From Thioclava nitratireducens (lineage in GTDB: Bacteria; Pseudomonadota; Alphaproteobacteria; Rhodobacterales; Rhodobacteraceae), in the NCBI RefSeq assembly GCF_001940525.2, contig NZ_CP019437.1, forward strand, positions 1,710,501-1,774,500: DNA of 64,000 nucleotides, written 5' to 3'. Both the position numbers and the translations under genes were made by a program. The notes under the pieces were generated by a model that saw only the letters and a program-made list of their open reading frames with translations, was not told where the DNA came from and made no database searches. Below, one piece after another: positions 42,820 through 50,071 of this stretch; position 1 is the first letter of the stretch, and every line of letters begins with the position of its first letter.

Positions 42820-43821
42820 TCAGATCAGCTTGCCCATCGCGACGGCGGTATCAGCCATGCGGTTGGAGAAGCCCCATTCGTTGTCGTACCAGCTCAGGAT
42901 GCGGACCATGCGGCCCTCCATCACCTTCGTCTGGTCCATATGGAAGATCGACGAATGCGAGTCGTGGTTGAAGTCGCTCGAGACGTTGGGCTTCTCGGTA
43001 TAGCCGAGGATTCCCTTCAACTGGCCGTCCGCGGCGGCGCGGATCGCGTTATTGATCTCTTCGACGCTGGTGTCTTTTGCGGCCTCGAAGACCAGATCGA
43101 CGACCGAGACATTCGGCGTCGGCACGCGGATCGCGACGCCGTCGAGCTTGCCGTTGAGCTCCGGCAGCACGAGGCCCACGGCCTTGGCCGCGCCGGTCGA
43201 GGTCGGGATCATCGACAGTGCCGCGGCACGGGCGCGGTAGAGATCCTTGTGCATCGTGTCCAGCGTCGGCTGGTCGCCGGTGTAGCTGTGGATCGTGGTC
43301 ATGAAGCCCTTCTCGATCCCGATCGCATCGTTCAGGACTTTCGCGACCGGCGAGAGGCAGTTCGTGGTGCAGGACGCGTTCGAGACCACGAGGTCGTTCG
43401 CGGTCAGCGCGCCGTCGTTGACACCGAAGACGATCGTCTTGTCAGCGCCGCTGGCCGGGGCCGAGACCAGAACCCGCTTCGAGCCGTTCTCGAGGTGGAA
43501 GGCTGCCTTTTCGCGCGCGGTGAAGATGCCGGTGCATTCCAGCGCGACATCGACATCGCCCCAGGGCAGTTCTTTCGGGTCGCGGATCGCGGTGACCTTG
43601 ATCTTGCCGCGGCCGGCATCGATCCAGTCTTCGCCGGTCGTGACTTCCTGGGGGAATTTGCCGTGCACGGAGTCGAATTGCAGCAGATGCGCGTTCGTCT
43701 CGACCGGGCCGAGATCGTTGATCGCGATCACCTCGATATCGGTGCGACCCGACTCGATGATCCCGCGCAGCACGTTGCGGCCGATGCGACCGAACCCGTT
43801 GATGGCAACTTTAACCGTCAT
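42820..43821 (-). CDS. gap: Type I glyceraldehyde-3-phosphate dehydrogenase (NAD-type)
   Basis: A 333-residue GAPDH catalysing the reversible oxidation and phosphorylation of glyceraldehyde 3-phosphate. The Rossmann motif INGFGRIGR is at residues 7-15, Asp36 (AINDLG) is the residue that favours NAD over NADP, and catalytic Cys151 (SNASCTTNC) pairs with His178. GAGGAG lies 7 bases before the ATG. A promoter with an overlapping palindrome is 60 bases upstream. This is the likely glycolytic enzyme of the pair in this window. Confidence 0.97.
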   Translation of the reverse strand: MTVKVAINGFGRIGRNVLRGIIESGRTDIEVIAINDLGPVETNAHLLQFDSVHGKFPQEVTTGEDWIDAGRGKIKVTAIRDPKELPWGDVDVALECTGIFTAREKAAFHLENGSKRVLVSAPASGADKTIVFGVNDGALTANDLVVSNASCTTNCLSPVAKVLNDAIGIEKGFMTTIHSYTGDQPTLDTMHKDLYRARAAALSMIPTSTGAAKAVGLVLPELNGKLDGVAIRVPTPNVSVVDLVFEAAKDTSVEEINNAIRAAADGQLKGILGYTEKPNVSSDFNHDSHSSIFHMDQTKVMEGRMVRILSWYDNEWGFSNRMADTAVAMGKLI

Positions 43822-43873
43822 ATCCGTCTCCTCTGGCTGGCTGCCCGGCAGGGAGTTGCACGGGCAGGTCTTC

Positions 43874-43887
43874 CGTTAACGCTAACA
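43874..43887. promoter_or_regulatory. LacI-type operator palindrome at the gap promoter
   Basis: CGTTAACGCTAACA matches TGTTAGCGCTAACA at 12 of 14 positions, a sequence typical of LacI-family regulators of central carbon metabolism in alphaproteobacteria. It overlaps the -10 element of the gap promoter (43883-43888), the position expected for a repressor. Two related sites lie before the second gap gene at 45183 and 45202. Confidence 0.55.
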
Positions 43888-43911
43888 AGCGCGTTCAGCG
43901 CCAAAGGTCAA
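43883..43911 (-). promoter_or_regulatory. Sigma-70 promoter of gap
   Basis: On the minus strand TTGACC (43906-43911), 17 bases, TTGTTA (43883-43888). Spacing is ideal and the -35 matches consensus in five of six bases. It would start transcription about 55 bases before the ATG at 43821. Confidence 0.6.
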
Positions 43912-43929
43912 CGGGGTTACACCCTGAAG

Positions 43930-44073
43930 CTAGCGCCAGAACGCGACATATTGAACGAGATCGACGATTTTTTTCGCCAGAAAGAGCAGGATCCGGCCGT
44001 CATCGGCCAATACATCCGCCAGAATGAGAAATATGAGGAGGCCCCCAAGCCAGAGCGCGATCCGATTGGTCAT
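43930..44073 (-). CDS. 47-residue membrane microprotein between the two gap genes
   Basis: A short frame, ATG (44071-44073) to TAG (43930-43932), encoding MTNRIALWLG followed by GLLIFLILADVLADDGRI, then LLFLAKKIVDLVQYVAFWR. It has one clear hydrophobic helix (about residues 7-22), a second amphipathic stretch, and an aromatic/basic end. AAGGGA is 5-10 bases before the ATG. It starts 32 bases after the upstream gap stop on the same strand, so it is probably co-transcribed. I recall similar short proteins next to gap in Rhodobacterales but cannot name the family; function unknown. Confidence 0.7.
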   Translation of the reverse strand: MTNRIALWLGGLLIFLILADVLADDGRILLFLAKKIVDLVQYVAFWR

Positions 44074-44104
44074 CTATTCCCTTCGCGCGCCCTTGCCCGG
44101 CGCG

Positions 44105-45106
44105 TCAATGCACAAGTCGCCCCATCGCCCCGGCCACATCGGCCATCCGGCAGGAGAACCCCCACTCGTTATCGTACCAAGCAAGGACGCGGACAAGCTT
44201 GCCCACGACCTTGGTCTGGTCCGGCGCGAAGATAGAGGATTGCTGCGTGTGGTTGAAGTCGATCGAGACTTTCGGCTCGGGGTCGTAGCCCAGCACCATG
44301 CCCATGTAGCCGGCGGCGGCTTCGCGGACGATCTCGTTCACCTCCTCGCGGGTCACGGACTTGCGGGCCTCGAAGGTCAGATCGACTGCGGAAACATTGG
44401 GGGTCGGAACGCGCAGCGCTGTGCCGTCGAGTCGGCCCTTCAGTTCGGGCAGCACTTCTCCCAAGGCTTTGGCAGCGCCGGTCGAGGTCGGGATCATCGC
44501 CATCGCGGCGGCGCGGGCGCGGTAGAGATCCTTGTGGCGGCGGTCGAGCGTGGGTTGATCGCCGGTATAGGAGTGGATCGTCGTCATCACGCCCGATTCG
44601 ATGCCGATCGCGTCGTTGAGCACCTTGGCGAGCGGGGCGAGGCAGTTCGTGGTGCACGACCCGTTCGAAACGACGTGATGCGCCTGAGTCAATTCGCGAT
44701 GGTTGACGCCGTAGACGACGGTCTTGTCGGCATCGGTCGCGGGCGCGGAGACCAGCACCCGCTTCGCGCCGCGACCCAGGTGGACTGCGGCCTTGTCGCG
44801 GGCGTTGAACTTGCCGGTGCATTCGAGGACGACATCGACGCCGTCCCAGTCGAGTTCTTCCGGATCATAGGTCGACATCACGTCGATCGGGCCGCGCCCG
44901 AGGTCGAGCGTGTTGCCCGCGACTTTCACCTGTCCGCCGAACCGGCCGTGGACGGAGTCGTATTTCAGGAGATGCGCGTTGGTCTCGATCGGGCCGGTGG
45001 CGTTGATCTTGACGACCTGCACGTCGTTGCGTGCGGCTTCCGCGATATGCGCGAGCGTGCAGCGCCCGATGCGGCCGAAGCCGTTGATGCCGATGGTGAC
45101 GGTCAT
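44105..45106 (-). CDS. gap: Type I glyceraldehyde-3-phosphate dehydrogenase, second paralogue
   Basis: A 333-residue GAPDH clearly paralogous to the one at 42820. INGFGRIGR and catalytic Cys151 (SNGSCTTNC) are kept, but the NAD-selecting acidic residue is replaced: KINATG has Ala36 where the other has Asp36. This usually relaxes specificity towards NADP, as in gluconeogenic or Calvin-cycle GAPDHs. The ATG at 45106 has GGAGAG 7 bases upstream and matches the paralogue's N-terminus; the frame is open 14 codons further. Two LacI-type palindromes lie 77-109 bases upstream. Confidence 0.95.
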   Translation of the reverse strand: MTVTIGINGFGRIGRCTLAHIAEAARNDVQVVKINATGPIETNAHLLKYDSVHGRFGGQVKVAGNTLDLGRGPIDVMSTYDPEELDWDGVDVVLECTGKFNARDKAAVHLGRGAKRVLVSAPATDADKTVVYGVNHRELTQAHHVVSNGSCTTNCLAPLAKVLNDAIGIESGVMTTIHSYTGDQPTLDRRHKDLYRARAAAMAMIPTSTGAAKALGEVLPELKGRLDGTALRVPTPNVSAVDLTFEARKSVTREEVNEIVREAAAGYMGMVLGYDPEPKVSIDFNHTQQSSIFAPDQTKVVGKLVRVLAWYDNEWGFSCRMADVAGAMGRLVH

Positions 45107-45182
45107 GATGATCTCTCCGAAGCGCGTGATTTCGGCGCTGGATACCATTGCATGCAGAGTGAGAAAAGGTTTTGAAACAGTA

Positions 45183-45196
45183 TGTTAGCGTAAACA
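45183..45196. promoter_or_regulatory. LacI-type operator palindrome, first site before the second gap gene
   Basis: TGTTAGCGTAAACA matches TGTTAGCGCTAACA at 12 of 14 positions. Its centre is 19 bp, nearly two helical turns, from the next site at 45202-45215. Confidence 0.5.
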
Positions 45197-45201
45197 CGCG
45201 G

Positions 45202-45215
45202 TGTTTGCGATAACA
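45202..45215. promoter_or_regulatory. LacI-type operator palindrome, second site before the second gap gene
   Basis: TGTTTGCGATAACA matches TGTTAGCGCTAACA at 12 of 14 positions. Together with the site at 45183 it forms a phased pair upstream of the gene starting at 45106, which could act as an activating site instead of a block. I found no convincing -35/-10 pair near it. Confidence 0.5.
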
Positions 45216-45284
45216 TTGCGGGGCAGGGCGGGACTTTGAGGTGAAGGGCTTCGCCAGACGGGCCTCTGCGACAGAATCTTTCGT

Positions 45285-46379
45285 TCAATCCTCATCCTCC
45301 GCGACGAGGAATATCTCGCCCGCCGCTTCCATCTCCCGAATGGCGGCGACGACCGCGCTCATCGCCTCTTCGGTGTCTTTCTCCTTCACCTTGCCGAGAT
45401 TCGCCATTTCGTCGCGCAGCGATTGCGCCATGCGCTGGGACATGTTCGTGAGAATGAACTCTGCCGAGGGTTTAAGCGACCCGGTCGCCCCGGCAAGTGC
45501 GACGGTCAGTTGCGCCTGATCGACGACTCGGAGCACTTTCGGGATATCGCGCGCGTCGATGCGGGCGGGGATGTTGGCAAAGGTGAAGATTGCCTTCTTC
45601 ACCTCGTCGGCGAATGTCTTGTCCTCCTCCTCGAGCCCCTTGAGCACCGCGTCGCGGGTCGCAGATGCGGAGTAGTTCAGGATCGCGCCGACCCTTTCCA
45701 CAGGACCGGAATCGAAGGCTTTCGGTGGGGCGGCATCGAGTTGCGCGGCAAGCGCCTGCCCGATGCGCAGCACCGTTTCCGGCGCGACATTCCCGGTCAG
45801 CGAGACGGCATAGGCGATCCGGCGCGCCTTCTCTCCCGGCAGGAGACCAAGCAGCTCCGCCGATTTCGCGACCGAGAGCTTCGACAGCATCACGGCGCCC
45901 ACCTCGACGCTTTCGCCTTCCAGCACGGGTAGAAGTACCTCTGCCGAGAGGCCCGCGATCCGCTGCCACGGGTCGCCCCGGGAGGAGCCGAGGGCCAGTC
46001 GGCGCAGTCGGTTCGAGGCTGAGGGCGAAAGCTGCCCATCGAGCAGCGACAGCGCCCCTTCCAGCCCACCGGGGAAGGCGAGGCCGACCGCCTCCAGTTC
46101 TTCGCAGAACTCCTCGACCACGCTGACGACGGTGTCGTGATCGACGAGGCGCAACTGCGCCACGGTCTCGGTCAATTCGGTCTGTTGATCGTCGCTCAAC
46201 TCCGTCAGCGGAAGTTTCAGCCCTTCGGAGGCGAGCAGCCGCACGATGATCGCAGCTTTCTGGCGCCGCGACAGCGGCCCGGGGCGGGCAGCTTTGTCGC
46301 CAGCCGAGTCGGACCCGGGCATATGGCCGAGCGCCATGGGCGCGATCGCATTCACCGCGAGAACCTCCGTGCTGGGCAT
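45285..46379 (-). CDS. fliG: Flagellar motor switch protein FliG
   Basis: A 364-residue protein. The N-terminal 40 residues are variable; then come the FliG N and middle domains (LSRRQKAAIIVRLLASEG, ALAAQLDAAPPKAF region) and a C-terminal rotor domain (FADEVKKAIFTFANIPARIDARDIPKVLR, LTNMSQRMAQSLRDEM) that interacts with MotA in the stator. Length is slightly above the usual 330-350. No other flagellar gene is in the window, so this copy stands apart from the main flagellar cluster. It is on the same strand as purB and the gap genes, with 178 bases before the next start. Confidence 0.9.
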   Translation of the reverse strand: MPSTEVLAVNAIAPMALGHMPGSDSAGDKAARPGPLSRRQKAAIIVRLLASEGLKLPLTELSDDQQTELTETVAQLRLVDHDTVVSVVEEFCEELEAVGLAFPGGLEGALSLLDGQLSPSASNRLRRLALGSSRGDPWQRIAGLSAEVLLPVLEGESVEVGAVMLSKLSVAKSAELLGLLPGEKARRIAYAVSLTGNVAPETVLRIGQALAAQLDAAPPKAFDSGPVERVGAILNYSASATRDAVLKGLEEEDKTFADEVKKAIFTFANIPARIDARDIPKVLRVVDQAQLTVALAGATGSLKPSAEFILTNMSQRMAQSLRDEMANLGKVKEKDTEEAMSAVVAAIREMEAAGEIFLVAEDED

Positions 46380-46457
46380 CGGCCGCGCGGGCGGCCAATG
46401 CGGTTTCGCGGTCAGCTTTGCACGGAGGACGTTAAGACGGACTTACCGTCTCAGCGG

Positions 46458-46610
46458 TCAGCTGGATTGCAGGACGCAGGCATTCGCGTCCTTATCCCAG
46501 ACCTTGCCCTGCGGGCAGGACATGGAGGCCTGATGATCGCCGTAGCATTCGGCGGAAGCCACGAGCGGTGCGAAGATCAGCACGGTGGCTGCAAGGATGG
46601 TTCGGATCAT
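46458..46610 (-). CDS. Small secreted cysteine-containing protein
   Basis: A 50-residue precursor with a clear signal peptide (MIRTILAATVLIFAPLVASA) leaving a 30-residue mature peptide with three cysteines (AECYGD, MSCPQG, ANACVLQ). The spacing resembles a reduced chitin-binding or Peritrophin-like knot. ATG 46610 has GGGAG 8 bases upstream. The gene follows purB on the same strand, after a long hairpin (46643-46701). Small proteins of this kind next to purB are known to me in related genomes, but not their role. Confidence 0.7.
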   Translation of the reverse strand: MIRTILAATVLIFAPLVASAECYGDHQASMSCPQGKVWDKDANACVLQSS

Positions 46611-46642
46611 CTGCAATCTCCCTTTGCCAGATGCCCTAGGGT

Positions 46643-46701
46643 AAGCCCGAATCATGCGCGCCGCCTATAGTCTGTCGACATAGGCGGCGCGAAACGGGCT
46701 T
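46643..46701. repeat. Long two-part inverted repeat between purB and the small secreted protein gene
   Basis: A perfect 12-bp stem (46657-46668 with 46680-46691, 11-base loop) is nested in a perfect 7-bp stem (46643-46649 with 46695-46701), separated by small internal bulges, giving 19 paired bases. No T run follows on either strand. It lies within the probable transcript that joins purB to the gene at 46610, so it could be a processing or attenuation structure. Confidence 0.7.
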
Positions 46702-46710
46702 GGGTCTCGA

Positions 46711-48015
46711 TTATTCGCCGAAAACGCGGGCAAAAATCGTGTCGACATGCTTGGTATGGTAGCCCATGTCGAATTTTTCGTTGATGCCGTCCACGCCGAG
46801 CGCGGCCACGACGTCCTTGTCGGCCAGCAGCTGCTCGCGGAAATCGACGCGGTCTTCCCAGACCTTCAGCGCATTGCGCTGCACCATCGCATAGGCGTCT
46901 TCGCGCGATACGCCAGCCTGGGTCAGCGCCAGCAGGACGCGCTGGCTCATCACGAGGCCGGGGAACTTGTTCATGTTCTCCAGCATGTTCTCGGGGTAGA
47001 TAATCATCTTGTCGACGACACCGGCGAGACGGTTCAGCGCGAAGTCCAACGTCACGGTGGCGTCGGGGGCGATCCCGCGCTCGACCGAGCTGTGCGAGAT
47101 GTCACGCTCGTGCCAAAGCGCCACGTTCTCCATCGCCGGGATCACGGTCATCCGCACGAGGCGGGCGAGGCCGGTGAGGTTCTCGGTCAGGACCGGGTTC
47201 TTCTTGTGCGGCATCGCCGAAGAGCCCTTCTGGCCCATCGAGAAGAATTCCGCGCCTTCGAGCACTTCGGTGCGCTGCATGTGGCGGATTTCGATCGCGA
47301 CGTTCTCGATCGACGAGGCGATGACGCCCAGCGTCGCGAAGAACATCGCGTGACGGTCGCGCGGGATCACCTGCGTCGAGATCGGCTCGGGGCGCAGACC
47401 CAGCATCTTGCAGACATGTTCTTCGACGCGCGGGTCGATATTGGCGAAGGTGCCGACAGCGCCCGAGATCGCGCCGGTGGCGACTTCTTCGCGGGCGGCC
47501 GCGAGGCGCGCCTTGTTGCGGTCCATCTCTGCGTAGAAGCGCGCGAAGGTCAGGCCCATCGTGGTGGGCTCCGCATGGATGCCGTGCGAGCGGCCCACGC
47601 GAACCGTGTCCTTGTGCTCGTAGGCGCGCTTCTTCAGCGCCGCCAGAACCTTGTCGAGATCGGCCAGCAGGATATCGGCGGCGCGTACCAGCTGCACGTT
47701 GAGGCAGGTGTCGAGCACATCGGACGAGGTCATGCCCTGGTGGACGAAGCGCGCTTCGTCGCTGCCCACGTGCTCGGCCAGATGGGTGAGGAAAGCGATC
47801 ACGTCATGCTTGGTGACGGCTTCGATCTCGTCGATGCGGTCGACGTCGAATTCGACATCCTTGGCCTTCCAGACGGCCTCGGCATTCTCTTTCGGGATCA
47901 CGCCCAGCTCGGCCTGAGCGTCGCAGGCATGCGCCTCGATCTCGTACCAGATCTTGAACTTGGTGGCGGGTTCCCAGATGTCGACCATCTCTTTGCGGGC
48001 ATAACGCGGGATCAT
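46711..48015 (-). CDS. purB: Adenylosuccinate lyase
   Basis: A 434-residue lyase of the fumarase/aspartase superfamily, acting twice in purine synthesis (SAICAR to AICAR, and adenylosuccinate to AMP). The family signature is GSSAMPHKKNP, with the substrate-binding THKD-like and TSSDVLD segments (QGMTSSDVLDT) and GRSHGIHAEPT. Start ATG 48015 (MIPRYARKEM) matches the family; AAGAGG is upstream. Length is typical of the bacterial short form (430-435). Confidence 0.98.
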   Translation of the reverse strand: MIPRYARKEMVDIWEPATKFKIWYEIEAHACDAQAELGVIPKENAEAVWKAKDVEFDVDRIDEIEAVTKHDVIAFLTHLAEHVGSDEARFVHQGMTSSDVLDTCLNVQLVRAADILLADLDKVLAALKKRAYEHKDTVRVGRSHGIHAEPTTMGLTFARFYAEMDRNKARLAAAREEVATGAISGAVGTFANIDPRVEEHVCKMLGLRPEPISTQVIPRDRHAMFFATLGVIASSIENVAIEIRHMQRTEVLEGAEFFSMGQKGSSAMPHKKNPVLTENLTGLARLVRMTVIPAMENVALWHERDISHSSVERGIAPDATVTLDFALNRLAGVVDKMIIYPENMLENMNKFPGLVMSQRVLLALTQAGVSREDAYAMVQRNALKVWEDRVDFREQLLADKDVVAALGVDGINEKFDMGYHTKHVDTIFARVFGE

Positions 48016-48086
48016 CGGCGGCCTCTTGATTGCGTGTGGTTGCGCGCTTGTTAGACTGCACCTGCCTTTGGGGCAAGGGAGAGCCA

Positions 48087-48503
48087 ATGCCGCAGCTGTC
48101 GGATTTCGAGGGGGACTGGGTGCTGATGCGCCGTATTCTGCATGCGGATGGCACCGAGGCCCGGTTCGAGGGCCGCGCCAGTTTCACGCCCGAAGGGGTC
48201 GGGCTGCATTATCGCGAGAGCGGCGAGTTGATGATGCCGGGCGGCCAGAGCTTTCATGCCGAGCGCAGCTATTTCTGGCGGCTGGAGGCGGGGCAGATCG
48301 CGGTCGCGTTCGAGGATGGGCGGCCTTTCCATAGCTTCGATCCGCTGAAGCCCACCGCAAGCCATTGGTGCGATCCCGATGACTACCGCGTCAGCTACGA
48401 TTTCGAGGCCTGGCCCGCATGGCGGGCGATCTGGCGGGTGCAGGGGCCGCGCAAGGATTACCAGATGATCTCGGACTATGTGCGCGGCGCCGGGCCGCCC
48501 TGA
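48087..48503 (+). CDS. DUF6314 family protein
   Basis: A 138-residue soluble protein, predicted to be mostly beta strand (WVLMRRILHADGTEARFEGRASF, YFWRLEAGQIAVAFEDGRPFHSF), with a conserved-looking SHWCDPDDYRVSYDF segment. The pattern fits DUF6314, a lipocalin-like family of unknown function. ATG 48087 has AGGGAG 5 bases upstream. It is divergent from purB and followed after 15-45 bases by the DUF3445 gene, so the two probably form an operon. Confidence 0.82.
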   Translation: MPQLSDFEGDWVLMRRILHADGTEARFEGRASFTPEGVGLHYRESGELMMPGGQSFHAERSYFWRLEAGQIAVAFEDGRPFHSFDPLKPTASHWCDPDDYRVSYDFEAWPAWRAIWRVQGPRKDYQMISDYVRGAGPP

Positions 48504-48548
48504 CGAGGGCCTCTTGTCGTGGGCCGCGGCGCGCGGCAATCTGCGGGG

Positions 48549-49364
48549 ATGAAAGACCTTGTCGCCACACCGATCCTGCAAAACCGCCTGAGCTTCGCGC
48601 CTTGGGCCGATCCGCGCACGCGGCGGCTGCCAGGTGTGATCCCGGTGACATATGAGGACTGGCTGGAGGTCGATGATGCCTACGCCGCCCAGATGGGCCT
48701 GCGCGACCGGCTGATCGGGGAGGCGCGCGATCTGGTGCTGGGCCTGTCGGAGCACGGACGACCTGCGGCGGAAGAGCTCTACGATCTGATCCTGCCGATG
48801 CTTCCGGCGCTGGGATTTGCCTGCAGTGCGGAGACGGTCACGCGGCCCGATGGGGCGACAGTTGCGCTGGATCGCACGGACCCGCTCGCCACGCTCGGGC
48901 GGCTGCTGCAATGCGATCTATGCCTGATGGAAGCCGACCCCGACGCGTTCGGCCATACCGAGCATGTGCTGACCGGCGGTGTGCTGTGTTTCCCGTCGGG
49001 CTGGACGCTGCGCGAGAAATTCATGCGCCCGATGATGCGCATTCACGAACCGATCGAGATCTACACCGATGATCTCGGCAAACGGGTGCAGCGCTTGCTC
49101 GATGGCGTGCGTGAGGGCAGGGGGCTGATGCGCGGGACCGCCTCGCGCTCGGCGGCACATCTGCATGATCCACGCTCGGAATACGAATTCGCCCACGCGC
49201 CCGCCGACGCCCCTTATATTAGGGTGGAGCGGCAATGCCTGTTCCGGCTGCCGCGCACAAATGCCGTGGTCTTCTCGATCCACACGCAGGTCGTGCGACC
49301 GGAAAGCCTGAGCCCGGATCAGGCGCAGGCGTTGGCCGAACACCCGATCCGGCAAGCAGATTAA
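48549..49364 (+). CDS. DUF3445 / heme-dependent oxidative N-demethylase family protein
   Basis: A 271-residue protein. The opening LVATPILQNRLSFAPW and the later FPSGWTLREKFMRPMMRIHEPI and YIRVERQCLFRLPRTNAVVFSIHTQVV are the recognisable DUF3445 segments; one studied member is a heme-dependent subunit of a dimethylamine-type demethylase. The start is uncertain: ATG 48549 fits homologues but lacks a ribosome site, while an in-frame GTG 48519 has CGAGGG 9 bases upstream and would add ten residues. Its stop overlaps the stop of the convergent TM2 gene by 4 bases. Confidence 0.85.
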   Translation: MKDLVATPILQNRLSFAPWADPRTRRLPGVIPVTYEDWLEVDDAYAAQMGLRDRLIGEARDLVLGLSEHGRPAAEELYDLILPMLPALGFACSAETVTRPDGATVALDRTDPLATLGRLLQCDLCLMEADPDAFGHTEHVLTGGVLCFPSGWTLREKFMRPMMRIHEPIEIYTDDLGKRVQRLLDGVREGRGLMRGTASRSAAHLHDPRSEYEFAHAPADAPYIRVERQCLFRLPRTNAVVFSIHTQVVRPESLSPDQAQALAEHPIRQAD

Positions 49365-49675
49365 GCTTCCTGCATCAGCCGCCAGCGCGTCTCTGCCATA
49401 TCCTGCGAGACCATGCCGGGGATCAGCAGCGCGTCGATCAGCCACCACAGGCCTGCAAGGCCGAGCGGGATGAAGCCGATCAGGATGGGCGACAGAAGCG
49501 TGCCGATCCCGGTCAGCGCCAGCATCACCACGCCCGAGAAGACGCGCCCCATATACATCCGGTGCACGCCAAGCATGGGCAGCATGAACCACAGCACATA
49601 GCCCAGCAGGGCCGACTTCTTCTCATTCGCGACGCGCTGCTCGATATAGAGCGCGCGGGCATCGTCTCGGGTCAT
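49361..49675 (-). CDS. TM2 domain membrane protein
   Basis: A 104-residue protein. A polar N-terminus is followed by two membrane helices separated by a short turn (LLGYVLWFMLPMLGVHRMYMGR and SGVVMLALTGIGTLLSPILIGF, continuing PLGLAGLWWLIDALLIPGMV). The GVHRMYMG turn is the TM2 signature. ATG 49675 is preferred because GGAG is 6 bases upstream; an ATG at 49687 is in frame. Function unknown. Confidence 0.88.
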   Translation of the reverse strand: MTRDDARALYIEQRVANEKKSALLGYVLWFMLPMLGVHRMYMGRVFSGVVMLALTGIGTLLSPILIGFIPLGLAGLWWLIDALLIPGMVSQDMAETRWRLMQEA

Positions 49676-50071
49676 GTTAATCTCCATAACATCTTCCCAG
49701 CCGATATGGGCAGTTGTGCCGCGCGATCAAGAGGGGGCGAAAATTCCGCCATGGCGGCGGGGCGACGCAGGCGTCCGGTTTTATAAGTCTTTAACCAAAG
49801 GTTACCTAAGGGCAGCGTAGCGCCATTCGCCTTATGCGCGAGTGCGGCGAGGCTGCGGATTACCGCAGTTAGGAAGAAATGTAACATATAAAACAACAAG
49901 ATAAAAAACGGTGATCAACGACTTGTGATTTTTTGTCGAGATCCGTTTATGGGCCGGAGCCGCAACAATTGGCGGCTTTCGTCACAATTATGGACGAATC
50001 AAAGGTAAAAACAGGGTTAAAGAAAAGCGGGCTCGAAGGTTCGCACTTTGAGGCAGTCAATAGGGAAGAAA
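49676..50071 (+). other. 396-base AT-rich intergenic region upstream of the exopolysaccharide locus
   Basis: The stretch is much lower in GC than its surroundings, especially 49870-50040. I see no convincing gene. It contains a perfect 12-bp palindrome CCGCCATGGCGG at 49746-49757 and the dyad at 49791-49806. It must hold the promoters of the TM2 gene (-) and the sugar transferase gene (+); no clean -35/-10 pair stands out. Confidence 0.6.
49791..49806. promoter_or_regulatory. Candidate CtrA-type site before the exopolysaccharide locus
   Basis: TTAACCAAAGGTTACC differs by one base from the symmetrical TTAACCNNNGGTTAAC arrangement and from the TTAA-N7-TTAA consensus of the cell-cycle regulator CtrA. 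It includes a perfect TAACC-AAA-GGTTA dyad. Confidence 0.4.

Noticed and set aside
42769..44235. Plus-strand frame of 488 codons over the gap genes
   Set aside because: It is antisense to gap and to the 47-residue ORF, has no recognisable domain, and starts within the gap terminator region.
45160..45215. A sigma-70 promoter inside the double palindrome before the second gap gene
   Set aside because: On the minus strand CATACT has only CAAACA at the -35 distance, which is too poor to claim.
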